DNA from: Erwinia endophytica
GTDB lineage: Bacteria; Pseudomonadota; Gammaproteobacteria; Enterobacterales; Enterobacteriaceae
DNA length: 64,000 nt
Assembly: GCF_009295515.1 (NCBI RefSeq)
Contig: NZ_RQVV01000061.1
Span: 1-64,000, forward strand
Reading direction: 5' to 3'
Shown: positions 29,531 through 42,465 of the stretch, piece by piece
How the letters are laid out: each line of letters starts with the position of its first letter
Numbering within the stretch: the stretch's first letter is position 1
Program-made: the position numbers and the translations under genes
Notes under the pieces: generated by a model
Databases searched by the model: none
Seen by the model: only the letters and a program-made list of their open reading frames with translations
Told to the model about the DNA's origin: nothing

Positions 29531-29646
29531 TGCAAGTTGCAGGGAGACCGCAAGCGTCATGCGTTCCGGTCAGTGATACAGCGGGCTGAACGCCGCCGAC
29601 ACATCGCCACGTACACTATTATCGATATAAACCTTAAGGAGTCGCC

Positions 29647-29931
29647 ATGTATATCGTCAGTCTGAATTACATCCGCCCGATTGCAGAAGTAGAAGCGGTG
29701 CTGGATGCCCATATCGCGTGGCTGGATAAGTATTTTGCTGCCGGGGTGTTTATCGCCGCAGGCCGCAAGGATCCGCGTACTGGCGGCCTGATAATCGTAG
29801 ATGATGTCGAGCGCCAGCGGCTGGACAGCATTCTGGCGGAAGATGCCTTCCAGACAGTAGCGGAGTATGAAATCACGAAGGTGAATGTCACTCGCGCCGC
29901 CGATGAGTTCGCGGCACTGGTGGGACGTTGA
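29647..29931 (+). CDS. YciI family protein
   Basis: This 94-residue ferredoxin-fold protein begins MYIVSLNYIRPIAEVEAVLD, with a conserved histidine in AHIAWLDKYF and the GRKDPRTGGLIIVDD stretch (about residues 41-55). These are typical of YciI-like proteins. No firm function is known for this branch. A good ribosome site (AAGGAG) lies just before the ATG. It sits between iap and cysH and is convergent with cysH. Confidence 0.88.
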   Translation: MYIVSLNYIRPIAEVEAVLDAHIAWLDKYFAAGVFIAAGRKDPRTGGLIIVDDVERQRLDSILAEDAFQTVAEYEITKVNVTRAADEFAALVGR

Positions 29932-29996
29932 GCAATCACCAAACGTTTTACCAGCGCCCCGCCTTATGTCAGTAAAGATCTGAGTCAGGAAGCTGA

Positions 29997-30022
29997 TGGT
30001 TGCCGCATGAACGCGGCAACCA
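29997..30022. terminator. strong hairpin between the convergent YciI gene and cysH
   Basis: TGGTTGCCGC and GCGGCAACCA are perfect 10-base arms around a six-base loop. No T-run follows on either strand, so it is not a textbook rho-independent terminator. It may stop transcription with help from Rho or protect the mRNA 3' ends of the converging transcripts. Confidence 0.5.
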
Positions 30023-30057
30023 GAATGACATGCATATCTTTACGCCGTATGCTGAGG

Positions 30058-30789
30058 TTACTCGTGCAATCCGCACTCGCGTTTCAGACCAAAAAATCGG
30101 GTGTCCTCTTCCGCCATTCCCGGTTCCCATTTACGCGTCGTGTGTGTATCACCCACTGACAGATACCCTTGCTCCCACAGAGGATGATAGCTCAGGCCAT
30201 GCGTCTTGAGATACTGATAAACCTGACGGTTATCCCAGTCGATAATGGGTAAGACCTTGAACACACCGCGCTGGATAGCCAGCACCGGCAGACTGGCACG
30301 GCTGGCTGACTGCTCGCGCCGCAAACCGGCGAACCAGGTCTGCCCGTTAAGGGTCGCCAGCGCGCGATTCATCGGTTCCACTTTGTTGAGCTGATTATAG
30401 CGCTCGATCCCTTCCACTCCCTGCTCCCACAGCTTGCCGTAGCGCGCCTCCTGCCAGGCGGCGCTCAGGTCCGCGCGAAACACCTTCAGATTCAGCTTGA
30501 GCTGGTCAGTCAGTTGATCAATAAACTGGTAGGTTTCCGGAAACAGATACCCCGTGTCCGTGAGGATCACCGGAATATCCGGCTTCGCCCGTGTCACCAA
30601 ATGCAGACTGACGGCGGCCTGAATGCCGAAGCTGGAAGAGAGTACCGCTTCACCGGGCAAGTTTTCCAGTGCCCAGCACACCCGCTCTTCTGCCGATAAT
30701 TTTTCCAACTGTGTATTGATTTCCGCCAGCGCCATCACGCGCTCGACTTTCGGCAACGCATTTAAAGCAGAGAGATCGAGTACCGTCAT
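30058..30789 (-). CDS. cysH: phosphoadenylyl-sulfate (PAPS) reductase
   Basis: This 243-residue enzyme has the PP-loop-like [32 protein letters not shown], and the C-terminal catalytic cysteine in KRECGLHE. It reduces PAPS to sulfite with thioredoxin. It lacks the extra cysteine pairs of iron-sulfur APS reductases, consistent with use of PAPS made by CysC. It begins 12 bases after cysI. Confidence 0.98.
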   Translation of the reverse strand: MTVLDLSALNALPKVERVMALAEINTQLEKLSAEERVCWALENLPGEAVLSSSFGIQAAVSLHLVTRAKPDIPVILTDTGYLFPETYQFIDQLTDQLKLNLKVFRADLSAAWQEARYGKLWEQGVEGIERYNQLNKVEPMNRALATLNGQTWFAGLRREQSASRASLPVLAIQRGVFKVLPIIDWDNRQVYQYLKTHGLSYHPLWEQGYLSVGDTHTTRKWEPGMAEEDTRFFGLKRECGLHE

Positions 30790-30801
30790 ATCACGCCTCC
30801 G

Positions 30802-32517
30802 TCATTCCCAAAAATCGTGAGCCGGGTCAACAACCGGTTTCACTACGCCAGTACGGATGGTGAAATCGCCAAAACCTTCACCCGCTTCACGTTCCCTTGC
30901 CCAGCGACCCATTAATTCATCAAGGGTAGACAAAATTTCGTCTTCCGTGATGTTTTCACGGTACATCCGCGGGATACGGGTACCAATGCGGTTCCCACCA
31001 AGATGCAGGTTATAACGTCCCGGCGCCTTGCCGACCAGACCGATCTCGGCCAGTAGCGCACGACCACAACCATTCGGGCACCCCGTGACGCGCAGCACGA
31101 TGTGCTCATCGCCCACACCATGCGCCGTCATGATATCTTCCACGCGGGTAACAAACTCAGGCAGGAATCGCTCGGCTTCAGCCATCGCCAGCGGACAGGT
31201 CGGGAACGCCACACAAGCCATAGAGTTTTCACGCTGCGCGGTGACGCTTTCCATCAGGCTATGCTCGCGGGCCAGCGTTTCAATTTTGGCTTTATCCTCT
31301 TCCGGCACACCCGCCACAATCAGGTTCTGGTTAGCGGTCAGGCGAAAGTCGCCTTTATGCACTTTCGCGATTTCAGCGATACCGGTTTTCAGCGGACGGC
31401 CAGGATAGTCCAGTAGGCGGCCGTTTTCAATAAACAGCGTCAGATGCCATTGATCATCAATGCCTTTTACCCAGCCGAAACGGTCACCACGCGTAGTAAA
31501 TTCATAAGGACGGATCGGTTCAAACGTGAACCCGGCGCGACGTTCAACTTCCGCTTTAAAGGTCTCCACGCCGACACGTTCCAGCGTGTATTTGGTTTTG
31601 GCATTTTTACGGTCAGTACGGTTCCCCCAGTCTCGCTGAGTGGTCACCACCGCTTCCGCCACCGCCAGGGTTTTATCCAACGGCAGATAGCCGAACTCAC
31701 TGGCTGTCCGCGCGTAGGTCGCTTTGTTGCCGTGATCGATAGATAAACCACCACCGACCAGCAGGTTAAAACCAACCAGTCGACCATTTTCAGCAATCGC
31801 GATAAAATTCATATCGTTGGCATGCAGATCCACATCGTTATGCGGCGGCACCACGACGGTCGTTTTGAACTTACGCGGCAGATAGGTTTCACCGAGGATC
31901 GGCTCTTTATCAGTGGTGGCGACTTTTTCCTGATCCAGCCAAATCTCCGCATAAGCGCGCGTTTTCGGCAGCAAATGCTCGGAAATTTTCTTCGCCCATT
32001 GGTACGTTTCCTGATGCAACTCAGATTCCACCGGGTTAGAGCTACATAACACATTGCGATTAACGTCATTCGCCGTCGCCAACGCATCCAGCCCTACTTC
32101 ATGCAGCATCTGATGTGCAGGCTTGAGATTGCCCTTCAGGATACCGTGAAACTGAAAAGTCTGCCGATTGGTCAAACGGATGCTGCCATACAGGGTATTC
32201 TCTGCGGCAAAATTGTCGATGCTCAGCCACTGCTGCGGCGTAATGACGCCGCCTGGCAAACGACAGCGCAACATCATCGCATGACGCGGCTCCAGCTTCT
32301 GTTCGGCGCGCTCGGCGCGAATATCACGGTCGTCCTGCTGATACATACCGTGAAAACGGATCAGTAGAAAGTTATCGCCGCGAAAACCACCGGTCAGTCC
32401 ATCATGCAAATCGTCTGCAATGGTGCCTCGCAGGTAATTACTCTCTTTTTTCAGGCGCTCGGCATCAGTCAGCTTGCCTTCAACCACCAGCGGGCCTGGA
32501 TGTTTTTCAGTCTTCAT
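30802..32517 (-). CDS. cysI: sulfite reductase hemoprotein beta-subunit
   Basis: This 571-residue protein carries 4Fe-4S/siroheme ligand cysteines in [17 protein letters not shown] and [15 protein letters not shown] near the C-terminal third. The two sulfite-binding repeat halves and the ASNPVE-like [10 protein letters not shown] region are also present. With CysJ it reduces sulfite to sulfide using six electrons. Its first base overlaps the last base of cysJ at 32517. Confidence 0.98.
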   Translation of the reverse strand: MKTEKHPGPLVVEGKLTDAERLKKESNYLRGTIADDLHDGLTGGFRGDNFLLIRFHGMYQQDDRDIRAERAEQKLEPRHAMMLRCRLPGGVITPQQWLSIDNFAAENTLYGSIRLTNRQTFQFHGILKGNLKPAHQMLHEVGLDALATANDVNRNVLCSSNPVESELHQETYQWAKKISEHLLPKTRAYAEIWLDQEKVATTDKEPILGETYLPRKFKTTVVVPPHNDVDLHANDMNFIAIAENGRLVGFNLLVGGGLSIDHGNKATYARTASEFGYLPLDKTLAVAEAVVTTQRDWGNRTDRKNAKTKYTLERVGVETFKAEVERRAGFTFEPIRPYEFTTRGDRFGWVKGIDDQWHLTLFIENGRLLDYPGRPLKTGIAEIAKVHKGDFRLTANQNLIVAGVPEEDKAKIETLAREHSLMESVTAQRENSMACVAFPTCPLAMAEAERFLPEFVTRVEDIMTAHGVGDEHIVLRVTGCPNGCGRALLAEIGLVGKAPGRYNLHLGGNRIGTRIPRMYRENITEDEILSTLDELMGRWAREREAGEGFGDFTIRTGVVKPVVDPAHDFWE

Positions 32518-34322
32518 TAGTAAACGTCTCGCTGATAACGGCGCTCAATACGCAGCTCACTTAAAAATTCGTCGGCAGTGTCACGATCCATACCACCAAA
32601 CTCCGCCACCACATCCAGCAGTGCCTGTTCCACATCCTTCGCCATACGGTTGGCATCACCACAAACATAAATGTGCGCGCCCTCCGCTATCCAGCGCCAC
32701 ACCTCGGCCCCTTTAGCACGGATTTTATCCTGTACATAAACCTTGTGCGATTGGTCGCGAGACCAGGCGAGGTCAATATGGGTCAGCAAACCGTCTTTTA
32801 CGTAGCGCTGCCATTCAACCTGGTAGAGGAAATCCTCGGTAAAGTGGGGATTACCAAAGAACAACCAGTTTTTGCCTTGCGCGCCATCGTTATCCCTCTG
32901 CTGCATAAACGCGCGGAATGGCGCGATACCGGTGCCCGGACCAATCATAATAATCGGTGTATCCGGATTGGCAGGTAAGCGGAAGTTGTCATTGTGTTCA
33001 ATGAACACGCGCACCTCGCCGTCCTCTTCCAGACGATCAGCCAGGAAGCTGGACGCGCCGCCTGCACGAGCGCGTCCATCAATGTCATAGCGCACTACGC
33101 CGACGGTAATATGTACCTCGGTTTCATTTTCCGCCTGCGAAGAGGCGATAGAATAGAGACGCGGCGTCAGTGGACGCAAAAGTTCGGTCAATTGTTCCGC
33201 GCGTAGCTCAATCGGCGCCTGGCGTACCATATCAACAATTGGCATTGACTGGGCGTAATGCTGTAATTCGCTCTTATCGCCGACCCGCGCCAGCAGTTTC
33301 TCGTCACGCGCCAGCCTGGCGTATTGTTCAACAATCTGCGCAGTGTTCACGGTCAGTTCAACATGTTTTTGCAACGCTTCATGCAGCGGCAGCGTCTGAC
33401 CGTTGATCTCAACCGGTTCATCGCCTTTTAGCCACAACAACTCAAGCAACTCCTGCACCAAAGCAGGATCGTTCTCATACCACACGCCCAGCGCATCGCC
33501 CGGCTGATAACGCAGACCAGAGTCACCCAGATCAATTTCGATGTGGCGCACGTCTTTATCGGAGTTACGCCCGGTGATCTTCTGGTTTACCGCCAGGCTG
33601 GCGCTCAGCGGTCGTTCTTTACTGTACGGACTGCTGAACAGCTCATGGGCCGTACCCGCGGCAGTAACCGCCGCCACGGCGGGTGTTTCACCCGGCACAC
33701 GGGATTTCAGGATCTCAACAATCTGCCCGCGCCACTTTTCAGCCACTGCCGCGTATTCCACATCGGCATCCACCCGCGCCAGCAGGCGTTCTCCGCCCCT
33801 TTCCGCCAGCTTCTGGTCAAAATCTTTACCCGCCTGGCTAAAGAATTCATACGAGCTATCGCCCAGGCCAAAGACCGCAAAGGCGGTGTTATCCAGTTTC
33901 GGCGCCTTTTTCGACATCAGGTATTTGTGCAGCGCCACCGCTTCTTCTGGTGGTTCACCTTCACCCTGGGTCGAGGTCACGACTATCAGTAGCTTCTCCT
34001 GAGCAATCTGCTTGAATTTGTAGTCGCCCGCATTGACCAGATTGACGTTCAGTCTGGCGGCCAGCAGATCATCACGCAGTTGCTCAGCCAGACGGCGGGC
34101 ATTGCCGGTCTGCGAAGCGGAAAGCAAGGTAATCGTCGGCAGTTCAACTGGCGTCGGTGCGCTGACTGCCGTACTGCCAGGCATCGGGTTGACCATGCCC
34201 CAGAAATAACCGGAAAGCCATGCCAGTTGCGCGGTAGAAAAATCACCAGTCGCCGCTTGCAGGCGGGCGAGTTGCTCCGGACTAAGCGGAAGCAGAGAAC
34301 CTGGGGGTACCTGTGTCGTCAT
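32517..34322 (-). CDS. cysJ: sulfite reductase flavoprotein alpha-subunit
   Basis: About 601 residues from the ATG at 34322 ([18 protein letters not shown]). A longer frame begins at 34358, but its extra twelve residues are not family-like. An N-terminal flavodoxin (FMN) domain ([17 protein letters not shown]), the FAD-binding [11 protein letters not shown] and the NADPH-binding [16 protein letters not shown] and [13 protein letters not shown] follow in order. It passes electrons from NADPH to CysI. First gene of cysJIH. Confidence 0.97.
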   Translation of the reverse strand: MTTQVPPGSLLPLSPEQLARLQAATGDFSTAQLAWLSGYFWGMVNPMPGSTAVSAPTPVELPTITLLSASQTGNARRLAEQLRDDLLAARLNVNLVNAGDYKFKQIAQEKLLIVVTSTQGEGEPPEEAVALHKYLMSKKAPKLDNTAFAVFGLGDSSYEFFSQAGKDFDQKLAERGGERLLARVDADVEYAAVAEKWRGQIVEILKSRVPGETPAVAAVTAAGTAHELFSSPYSKERPLSASLAVNQKITGRNSDKDVRHIEIDLGDSGLRYQPGDALGVWYENDPALVQELLELLWLKGDEPVEINGQTLPLHEALQKHVELTVNTAQIVEQYARLARDEKLLARVGDKSELQHYAQSMPIVDMVRQAPIELRAEQLTELLRPLTPRLYSIASSQAENETEVHITVGVVRYDIDGRARAGGASSFLADRLEEDGEVRVFIEHNDNFRLPANPDTPIIMIGPGTGIAPFRAFMQQRDNDGAQGKNWLFFGNPHFTEDFLYQVEWQRYVKDGLLTHIDLAWSRDQSHKVYVQDKIRAKGAEVWRWIAEGAHIYVCGDANRMAKDVEQALLDVVAEFGGMDRDTADEFLSELRIERRYQRDVY

Positions 34323-34631
34323 TGCGTTGAATCTTCCAGTGAAGGGCGCTGGGGCCAAAAATCAGTAAGTAAGACAGTGTTAGGGTAACGACTGGCATAA
34401 TAACCCTTAAATAAGGGTTGGTAATAACAAATAACCAAAATGACTAACCGGTTTTACAACTAAAACATAGTGATAAAACCGGTTAATTAATCAATTAGAA
34501 ATCAGAAAGTTACGGGCTCTCATTTTTCACTGGCACCAATCCGCCGGGAAAGAATGGCGAAACGGATGCGAAAAAAAGGATTTTCCGGTAGACTTCGCCG
34601 GTTTTTCCAGAAATAACCGAGACTGTCACAT
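34323..34631. promoter_or_regulatory. divergent cysJ-queD control region with two palindromes
   Basis: There is no gene in these 309 bases. AACCCTTA (34402-34409) and TAAGGGTT (34412-34419) form an 18-base palindrome with a two-base centre, about 80 bases upstream of cysJ. TAACCGGTTTTA (34445-34456) and TAAAACCGGTTA (34474-34485) form perfect 12-base arms 17 bases apart. The first is placed where CysB sites lie in relatives. The second does not resemble a CysB site and its binding protein is unknown. Confidence 0.55.
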
Positions 34632-34991
34632 ATGGCTACCACGCTGTTTAAAGATTTCCAATTCGAGGCGGCTCACTATCTGCCTAACGTCCCTGCCGGG
34701 CACAAATGTGGGCGCCTACATGGGCACTCCTTTCTGGTGCGGCTCGAAATTACCGGTGAAGTGGATGCGCATACCGGCTGGATAATCGATTTTGCCGAAC
34801 TGAAAGCCGCCTTTAAACCGGTTTACGACCGTCTGGATCATCACTATCTGAATGAGATCCCAGGACTGTCCAATCCCACCAGCGAAGTGCTGGCGCAGTG
34901 GATTTGGGATCAAATGAAGCCGAAGCTGCCATTACTGAGCGCGGTAATGGTCAAAGAAACCTGCACCGCAGGCTGCGTCTATAAAGGCTGA
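34632..34991 (+). CDS. queD: 6-carboxytetrahydropterin synthase QueD
   Basis: This 119-residue enzyme has zinc histidines in FEAAHYLP and CGRLHGHSF, the catalytic cysteine in HKCGRLH, and the C-terminal [13 protein letters not shown]. It makes 6-carboxytetrahydropterin from dihydroneopterin triphosphate, the first dedicated step of the preQ0/queuosine pathway. It is convergent with queE, the next enzyme, with 22 bases between them. Confidence 0.96.
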   Translation: MATTLFKDFQFEAAHYLPNVPAGHKCGRLHGHSFLVRLEITGEVDAHTGWIIDFAELKAAFKPVYDRLDHHYLNEIPGLSNPTSEVLAQWIWDQMKPKLPLLSAVMVKETCTAGCVYKG

Positions 34992-35013
34992 GCAGGATAC
35001 CGCCTGTACGCTA

Positions 35014-35685
35014 TCAGGCAATATTCAGATATTTATGCGTCTGCAATGACAAGCGCCAGTTACGCGCGATACAGGTTGCGATACACAACTTAGTCGCATC
35101 GTCCTTCTGGCTGATCGGCTGTAGCGCCACAATGCGGTTTTTCTGATCGTCCAGCGTTGCCAGTAACCGGTCCAGCGCCTCAATATCACGCTGGCGCGCC
35201 ACCGGATGTTTCACCTCGTTAGCGCGAACCAGTGCCTGATGCAACACATCATAGCCGCCACGCATATTCACTTTCGGTGAAACGGTGACCCAGGTCGATT
35301 CACTACAGCGCACATTATGGGTGCCACTGGTTTCAATCTGGCAACTGAAACCATGCTGCTCCAGCGTTGCCGTCAACGGCGTCAGATCATGGATGCAGGG
35401 TTCCCCCCCGGTTATCACCACATGTCGTGCTGTCCAGCCATACTGTGCAATCACCGCCAGCAACGCCTGCGCATCAGCCGCGCCCCAGGCATCCGTCTCG
35501 GTCGTCTTTAGCAGAATACCGCCCAGTGAGGTCTCCCGCGAGGCCAGCTTATCCCAGGTGTGTTTGGTATCACACCAGCTACAACCCACCGGGCATCCCT
35601 GCAGGCGGATAAAAATTGCCGGAACGCCGGTATAAACCCCTTCGCCCTGCAACGTCTGGAACATCTCATTAATCGGGTACTGCAT
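35014..35685 (-). CDS. queE: 7-carboxy-7-deazaguanine synthase QueE
   Basis: About 223 residues from the ATG at 35685 (MQYPINEMFQTLQGEGVYTG); another ATG lies one codon upstream. The radical-SAM cluster motif is CPVGCSWC (CX3CX2C), and the SAM-binding VVITGGEPCIHDL is also seen. It contracts the pterin ring to 7-carboxy-7-deazaguanine, between QueD and QueC. QueF at 58055 performs the final reduction to preQ1. Confidence 0.95.
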   Translation of the reverse strand: MQYPINEMFQTLQGEGVYTGVPAIFIRLQGCPVGCSWCDTKHTWDKLASRETSLGGILLKTTETDAWGAADAQALLAVIAQYGWTARHVVITGGEPCIHDLTPLTATLEQHGFSCQIETSGTHNVRCSESTWVTVSPKVNMRGGYDVLHQALVRANEVKHPVARQRDIEALDRLLATLDDQKNRIVALQPISQKDDATKLCIATCIARNWRLSLQTHKYLNIA

Positions 35686-35891
35686 CACCGTCTCGACTGG
35701 AAGTGAAAATAAGGGCGCAGATTATGCCAGATCTGCCGCATCTTAACCAAATATCATCATCTCGCGCAGCCGCTCATCTTTCCCTTGTGGTGACTTATGA
35801 ACCGCCTGCGAGGCTAATCCTGATGATCGCACACGCGCTCCATTCATTCGCGTCCGATGATTTATATTGGCTAATTTTTTCGATTCACAAT

Positions 35892-35920
35892 AAAAAAACC
35901 CCGTCCGGAGACAGGGTTTT
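35892..35920 (-). terminator. rho-independent terminator of eno
   Basis: Read on the minus strand, AAAACCCTGTC and GGACGGGGTTTTTTT form a stem with a short loop followed by seven T, 42 bases after the eno stop codon. This is a good intrinsic terminator for the pyrG-eno transcript. Confidence 0.8.
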
Positions 35921-35961
35921 CAGAAAATCCTCAGCCCTGAAGAGGCCGGGAATTGTCAGGC

Positions 35962-37281
<1,320 letters not shown>

Positions 37282-37450
37282 CTAAACTCAGACAAACTAC
37301 GCGTAAATATCCATCATCATGCGCACTGCAACGGTCATTCTCCCCACTCTCACTAACTCAAGTAAGCAGATGGCGAGGAGTCCGACCGCCGCTTTGCTGG
37401 ATCCCGCACGCTAACAGCGATGACGTTTTCACGCGTCGTTATGAAAACAC

Positions 37451-39109
<1,659 letters not shown>

Positions 39110-39282
39110 TTAAAGACGATGGAATAACCAGGACGGGAAAACAGTATACCGGAATCCCCTGAGTGCCACAATTAATCGTTTCTGGTTATCTGCCAACCAC
39201 CGTATTGACCGCCACGATGTTACCCTGGCGCACTGTGTTTGAGATTGACGCAAATCACATTTTTGTTGAATCGAGTCAGCCA

Positions 39283-40065
39283 TTATTCCTGCGCTTTGAT
39301 TTGTCGCCAGGCGTCTTCCATCTGCTCCAGCGTCGCGTCCTGCATCTTCAGCCCCTGAGAAGCCATTATCTGTTCGACCTGGCGGAAGCGGCGTTCAAAC
39401 TTGTCGTTGGCCTTTTGCAGCGCGATTTCCGCTTTGCTGCCAAGATGGCGAGAGAAGTTCACGGTGGCAAACAACAGATCGCCGATTTCTTCTTCCAGTT
39501 TCTGCTGGTTGACCTCCGCCTGTTGCACTTCATGCATCACTTCGTCGATTTCCTCATACACCTTGTCCAGCACCGGTGCGAGAGTATGCCAGTCAAACCC
39601 CACATTGCTGCAGCGTTTCTGCATTTTGTACGAGCGCATCAGGGCTGGCAACGTACGCGGAATATCATCCAGTGCCGAATGTTGCTTTTTTTCTGCCCGT
39701 TCCTGGATTTTGATCTGCTCCCAATTAGCCAATACCTCATCGCTGTCGCGGACCATAACCGCCCCGAAAATATGGGGATGACGGCGTTCCAGTTTATCGC
39801 TGATAGTGTTGCAGACGTCATCGAAATTAAAGTACCCGGCTTCGTTGGCCATCTGGGCATAAAACACCACCTGAAACAACAGATCGCCCAGTTCGCCCCG
39901 TAAATCGTCAACATCCTCACGGCTGATAGCGTCCAGCACTTCGTAAGTCTCTTCCAGGGTATAAGGCGCGATGCTGGCAAACGTCTGCTCGCGATCCCAC
40001 GGACACCCCCTTTCGGGATCACGCAGGGTTTTCATGATGCCCAACAGGCGATCTAAAGAATTCAT
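39283..40065 (-). CDS. mazG: nucleoside triphosphate pyrophosphohydrolase MazG
   Basis: About 260 residues from the third of three tandem ATG codons (MNSLDRLLGIMKTLRDPERG), which gives the E. coli-like start; the frame is open to 40119. Two MazG repeats follow. The first contains CPWDREQTFASIAPYTLEET and ELGDLLFQVVFYAQMA, the second EEIDEVMHE and EEIGDLLFATVNFSRHL, with the acidic metal ligands EExxE. It hydrolyses (d)NTPs to monophosphates and influences ppGpp signalling; relA lies just upstream. Confidence 0.95.
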   Translation of the reverse strand: MNSLDRLLGIMKTLRDPERGCPWDREQTFASIAPYTLEETYEVLDAISREDVDDLRGELGDLLFQVVFYAQMANEAGYFNFDDVCNTISDKLERRHPHIFGAVMVRDSDEVLANWEQIKIQERAEKKQHSALDDIPRTLPALMRSYKMQKRCSNVGFDWHTLAPVLDKVYEEIDEVMHEVQQAEVNQQKLEEEIGDLLFATVNFSRHLGSKAEIALQKANDKFERRFRQVEQIMASQGLKMQDATLEQMEDAWRQIKAQE

Positions 40066-40223
40066 CATCATTCCAGTTTGTTTAACGTCAATACCGTCAA
40101 TGTGGTGTATGACTGACACGGTCAGTATGTGGACGACCCGCGCGCAATCCCCAGGAGCGTGAGTCTGTCACCAGGGGAACGCAGCCCGGACGGAAAAAGG
40201 CAAAAATCAGGCTGCCTTAACGA

Positions 40224-42452
40224 TCAATGCAACCTCCTGGCGTCGATGATATCGGGCACCTGATTCAACCTCGCCAGCACCCTTCCCAGCACCTGCTGGT
40301 TATAGATTTCAATATCCATATCGATGGTCGCTAATTGCTTTTTCGTGTCGCTCCGGCTGGACACGCCCAGCACATTCACTTTCTCATTCGCCAGAATGGT
40401 GGTGATATCACGCAACAAGCCGCTGCGATCGTTGGCGACGACACGTACCACCAGCGAATAACCACTGGAGTAACTTTCGCCCCAGACCGCATCGACGATA
40501 CGTTCTGGGGCATGAGACATCAGCTCACTCAGTTGATCGCAGTCGGCACGGTGGATAGAGATACCCCGGCCCTGGGTGATAAAGCCGATGATATCATCAC
40601 CGGGAATAGGCTGGCAGCAGCGGGCAATATGGTGCATCAGATTGCCGACGCCTTCGACCACCACCCGGCCGCTTTCTTTACTGCGCGGAGCGCCAGACTT
40701 CTGGGTCAGTTGGCGCAGAGCCTCGCGGTCCTCTTCCTCAGCACTCGGCTTGTTCAGGCTGGACTGCAGGAAGTTGGTCATCTGGTTCAAGCGGATATCA
40801 CCACCGCCAATCGCTGCCAGCAGCTCATCCAGTGAATTGACGTTATAACGCGGCAGCAACAGCTTCTCCGCTTCCTTCAGACTGATATCGAGATGCCCCA
40901 GTTCGCTGTCGAGGATCTGTCGGCCCGCCACAATGTTCTTGTCACGATCCTGCTTACGGAACCAGGCGTGGATTTTGGAGCGTCCGCGGCTGGTAGTGAC
41001 ATAGCCAAGATTCGGATTCAGCCAGTCGCGGCTGGGATTAGGTTGTTTTTGGGTGATGACTTCTATCTGATCGCCCATCTGCAACTGATAGGTGAACGGG
41101 ACGATACGGCCGCCAATTTTAGCGCCAATGCAACGATGGCCGATATCACTGTGGATATGATAGGCAAAATCCAGCGGTGTGGAACCCGCAGGCAGATCCA
41201 CCACATCCCCTTTCGGGGTAAAAACATAAACACGGTCATCGAACACCTGGCTGCGCACTTCATCCAGCATCTCGCCAGAATCGGACATCTCTTCCTGCCA
41301 GGCTATCAATTTACGCAGCCACGCAATGCGTTCCTCATGACCCGATGCGCCGCGAGAGCTACCGGTGGCGCCACCTTCTTTATACTTCCAGTGAGCGGCG
41401 ACCCCTAACTCGGCATCTTCATGCATCTGACGGGTACGGATTTGAATTTCAACCGTTTTTCCCTTCGGTCCAAGCACCACCGTGTGGATTGACTGATAGC
41501 CGTTAGGTTTTGGATTGGCGACATAGTCGTCGAATTCACTGGGCAGATGGCGGTACAAAGTGTGGACAATGCCCAATGCGCCATAGCAGTCCTGCAAACG
41601 CTCCGCCACAATGCGTACCGCTCGCACGTCAAACAGCTCATCAAAGGTCAGTGACTTCTTCTGCATCTTACGCCAGATACTGTAGATGTGCTTCGGCCGA
41701 CCATACACCTCGGCTTTTACGCCCTCTCTGACGATTTCGGCACGCAGCGTCTGCACAAAGGCCTCAATGTACTGCTCACGATCGATACGCCGTTCGTGTA
41801 ACAGTTTGGCGATGCGTTTATATTCATCCGGGTGCAAATAACGGAAGCAGAAATCTTCCAACTCCCACTTAAGCTGCCCAATGCCGAGGCGGTTCGCCAG
41901 CGGCGCATAGATATTGGTACACTCTTTAGCGGCCAGCACCCGTTCGTCTTCCGGCGCATCCTTCACTTCACGCAGGTGAGCAATACGCTCGGCCAGCTTG
42001 ATCACCACGCAGCGGAAATCTTCCACCATTGCCAACAACATACGCCGAACATTATCGACCTGCTCGGAAGCCATAGAGTCATTATGGGTGGCTTTCAGTT
42101 GACGGATGGCGTCCATATCACGCACGCCATGCACCAGAGAGACAATAGCTTTGCCGAATTTTTCTTCCAGCACCGCCTCCGATACCACGTTGGCATCAGC
42201 CAGAGGAAACAGCAGCGCCGCCCGCAGGCTTTCACTGTCCATACTGAGCATTGAGAGGATTTCCACCATCTCCACACCACGCCACAGCAGGAGCGCGGCA
42301 TCGACATGCTCCCTGGTCGCTTCTTCACAATAACGCCAGGTGTCGGCCAGTCGTTCACATGACTGCTGGTTAGTGATCCCCAAACTGGTGATCCATTGGT
42401 CGAGTGCAAACTCACCAGCCGTATTCAAATGTGCACTTCTTACCGCAACCAT
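40224..42452 (-). CDS. relA: GTP pyrophosphokinase RelA (stringent response)
   Basis: This 742-residue protein has, in order, a degenerate HD hydrolase domain (the His-Asp pair is absent from its HGVRDMDAIRQL region), the synthetase domain (KSLTFDELFDVRAVRIVAER, NPKPNGYQSIHTVVLGPKGK), a TGS domain (VYVFTPKGDVVDLPAGSTPL), a zinc-finger-like CCQPIPGDDIIGFITQGRGI and a C-terminal ACT domain. It makes (p)ppGpp on ribosomes carrying uncharged tRNA. It is 13 bases downstream of rlmD. Confidence 0.97.
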   Translation of the reverse strand: MVAVRSAHLNTAGEFALDQWITSLGITNQQSCERLADTWRYCEEATREHVDAALLLWRGVEMVEILSMLSMDSESLRAALLFPLADANVVSEAVLEEKFGKAIVSLVHGVRDMDAIRQLKATHNDSMASEQVDNVRRMLLAMVEDFRCVVIKLAERIAHLREVKDAPEDERVLAAKECTNIYAPLANRLGIGQLKWELEDFCFRYLHPDEYKRIAKLLHERRIDREQYIEAFVQTLRAEIVREGVKAEVYGRPKHIYSIWRKMQKKSLTFDELFDVRAVRIVAERLQDCYGALGIVHTLYRHLPSEFDDYVANPKPNGYQSIHTVVLGPKGKTVEIQIRTRQMHEDAELGVAAHWKYKEGGATGSSRGASGHEERIAWLRKLIAWQEEMSDSGEMLDEVRSQVFDDRVYVFTPKGDVVDLPAGSTPLDFAYHIHSDIGHRCIGAKIGGRIVPFTYQLQMGDQIEVITQKQPNPSRDWLNPNLGYVTTSRGRSKIHAWFRKQDRDKNIVAGRQILDSELGHLDISLKEAEKLLLPRYNVNSLDELLAAIGGGDIRLNQMTNFLQSSLNKPSAEEEDREALRQLTQKSGAPRSKESGRVVVEGVGNLMHHIARCCQPIPGDDIIGFITQGRGISIHRADCDQLSELMSHAPERIVDAVWGESYSSGYSLVVRVVANDRSGLLRDITTILANEKVNVLGVSSRSDTKKQLATIDMDIEIYNQQVLGRVLARLNQVPDIIDARRLH

Positions 42453-42465
42453 ATCCTCTCCTGGC

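Noticed and set aside
28244-29646. Possible CRISPR array next to iap or cysH
   Set aside because: E. coli carries one beside iap, but no repeated units or cas genes are seen on either side of iap here.
30000-30209. Small plus-strand frame at the cysH end
   Set aside because: It lies on the antisense strand of cysH and is covered largely by the hairpin and the cysH coding sequence.
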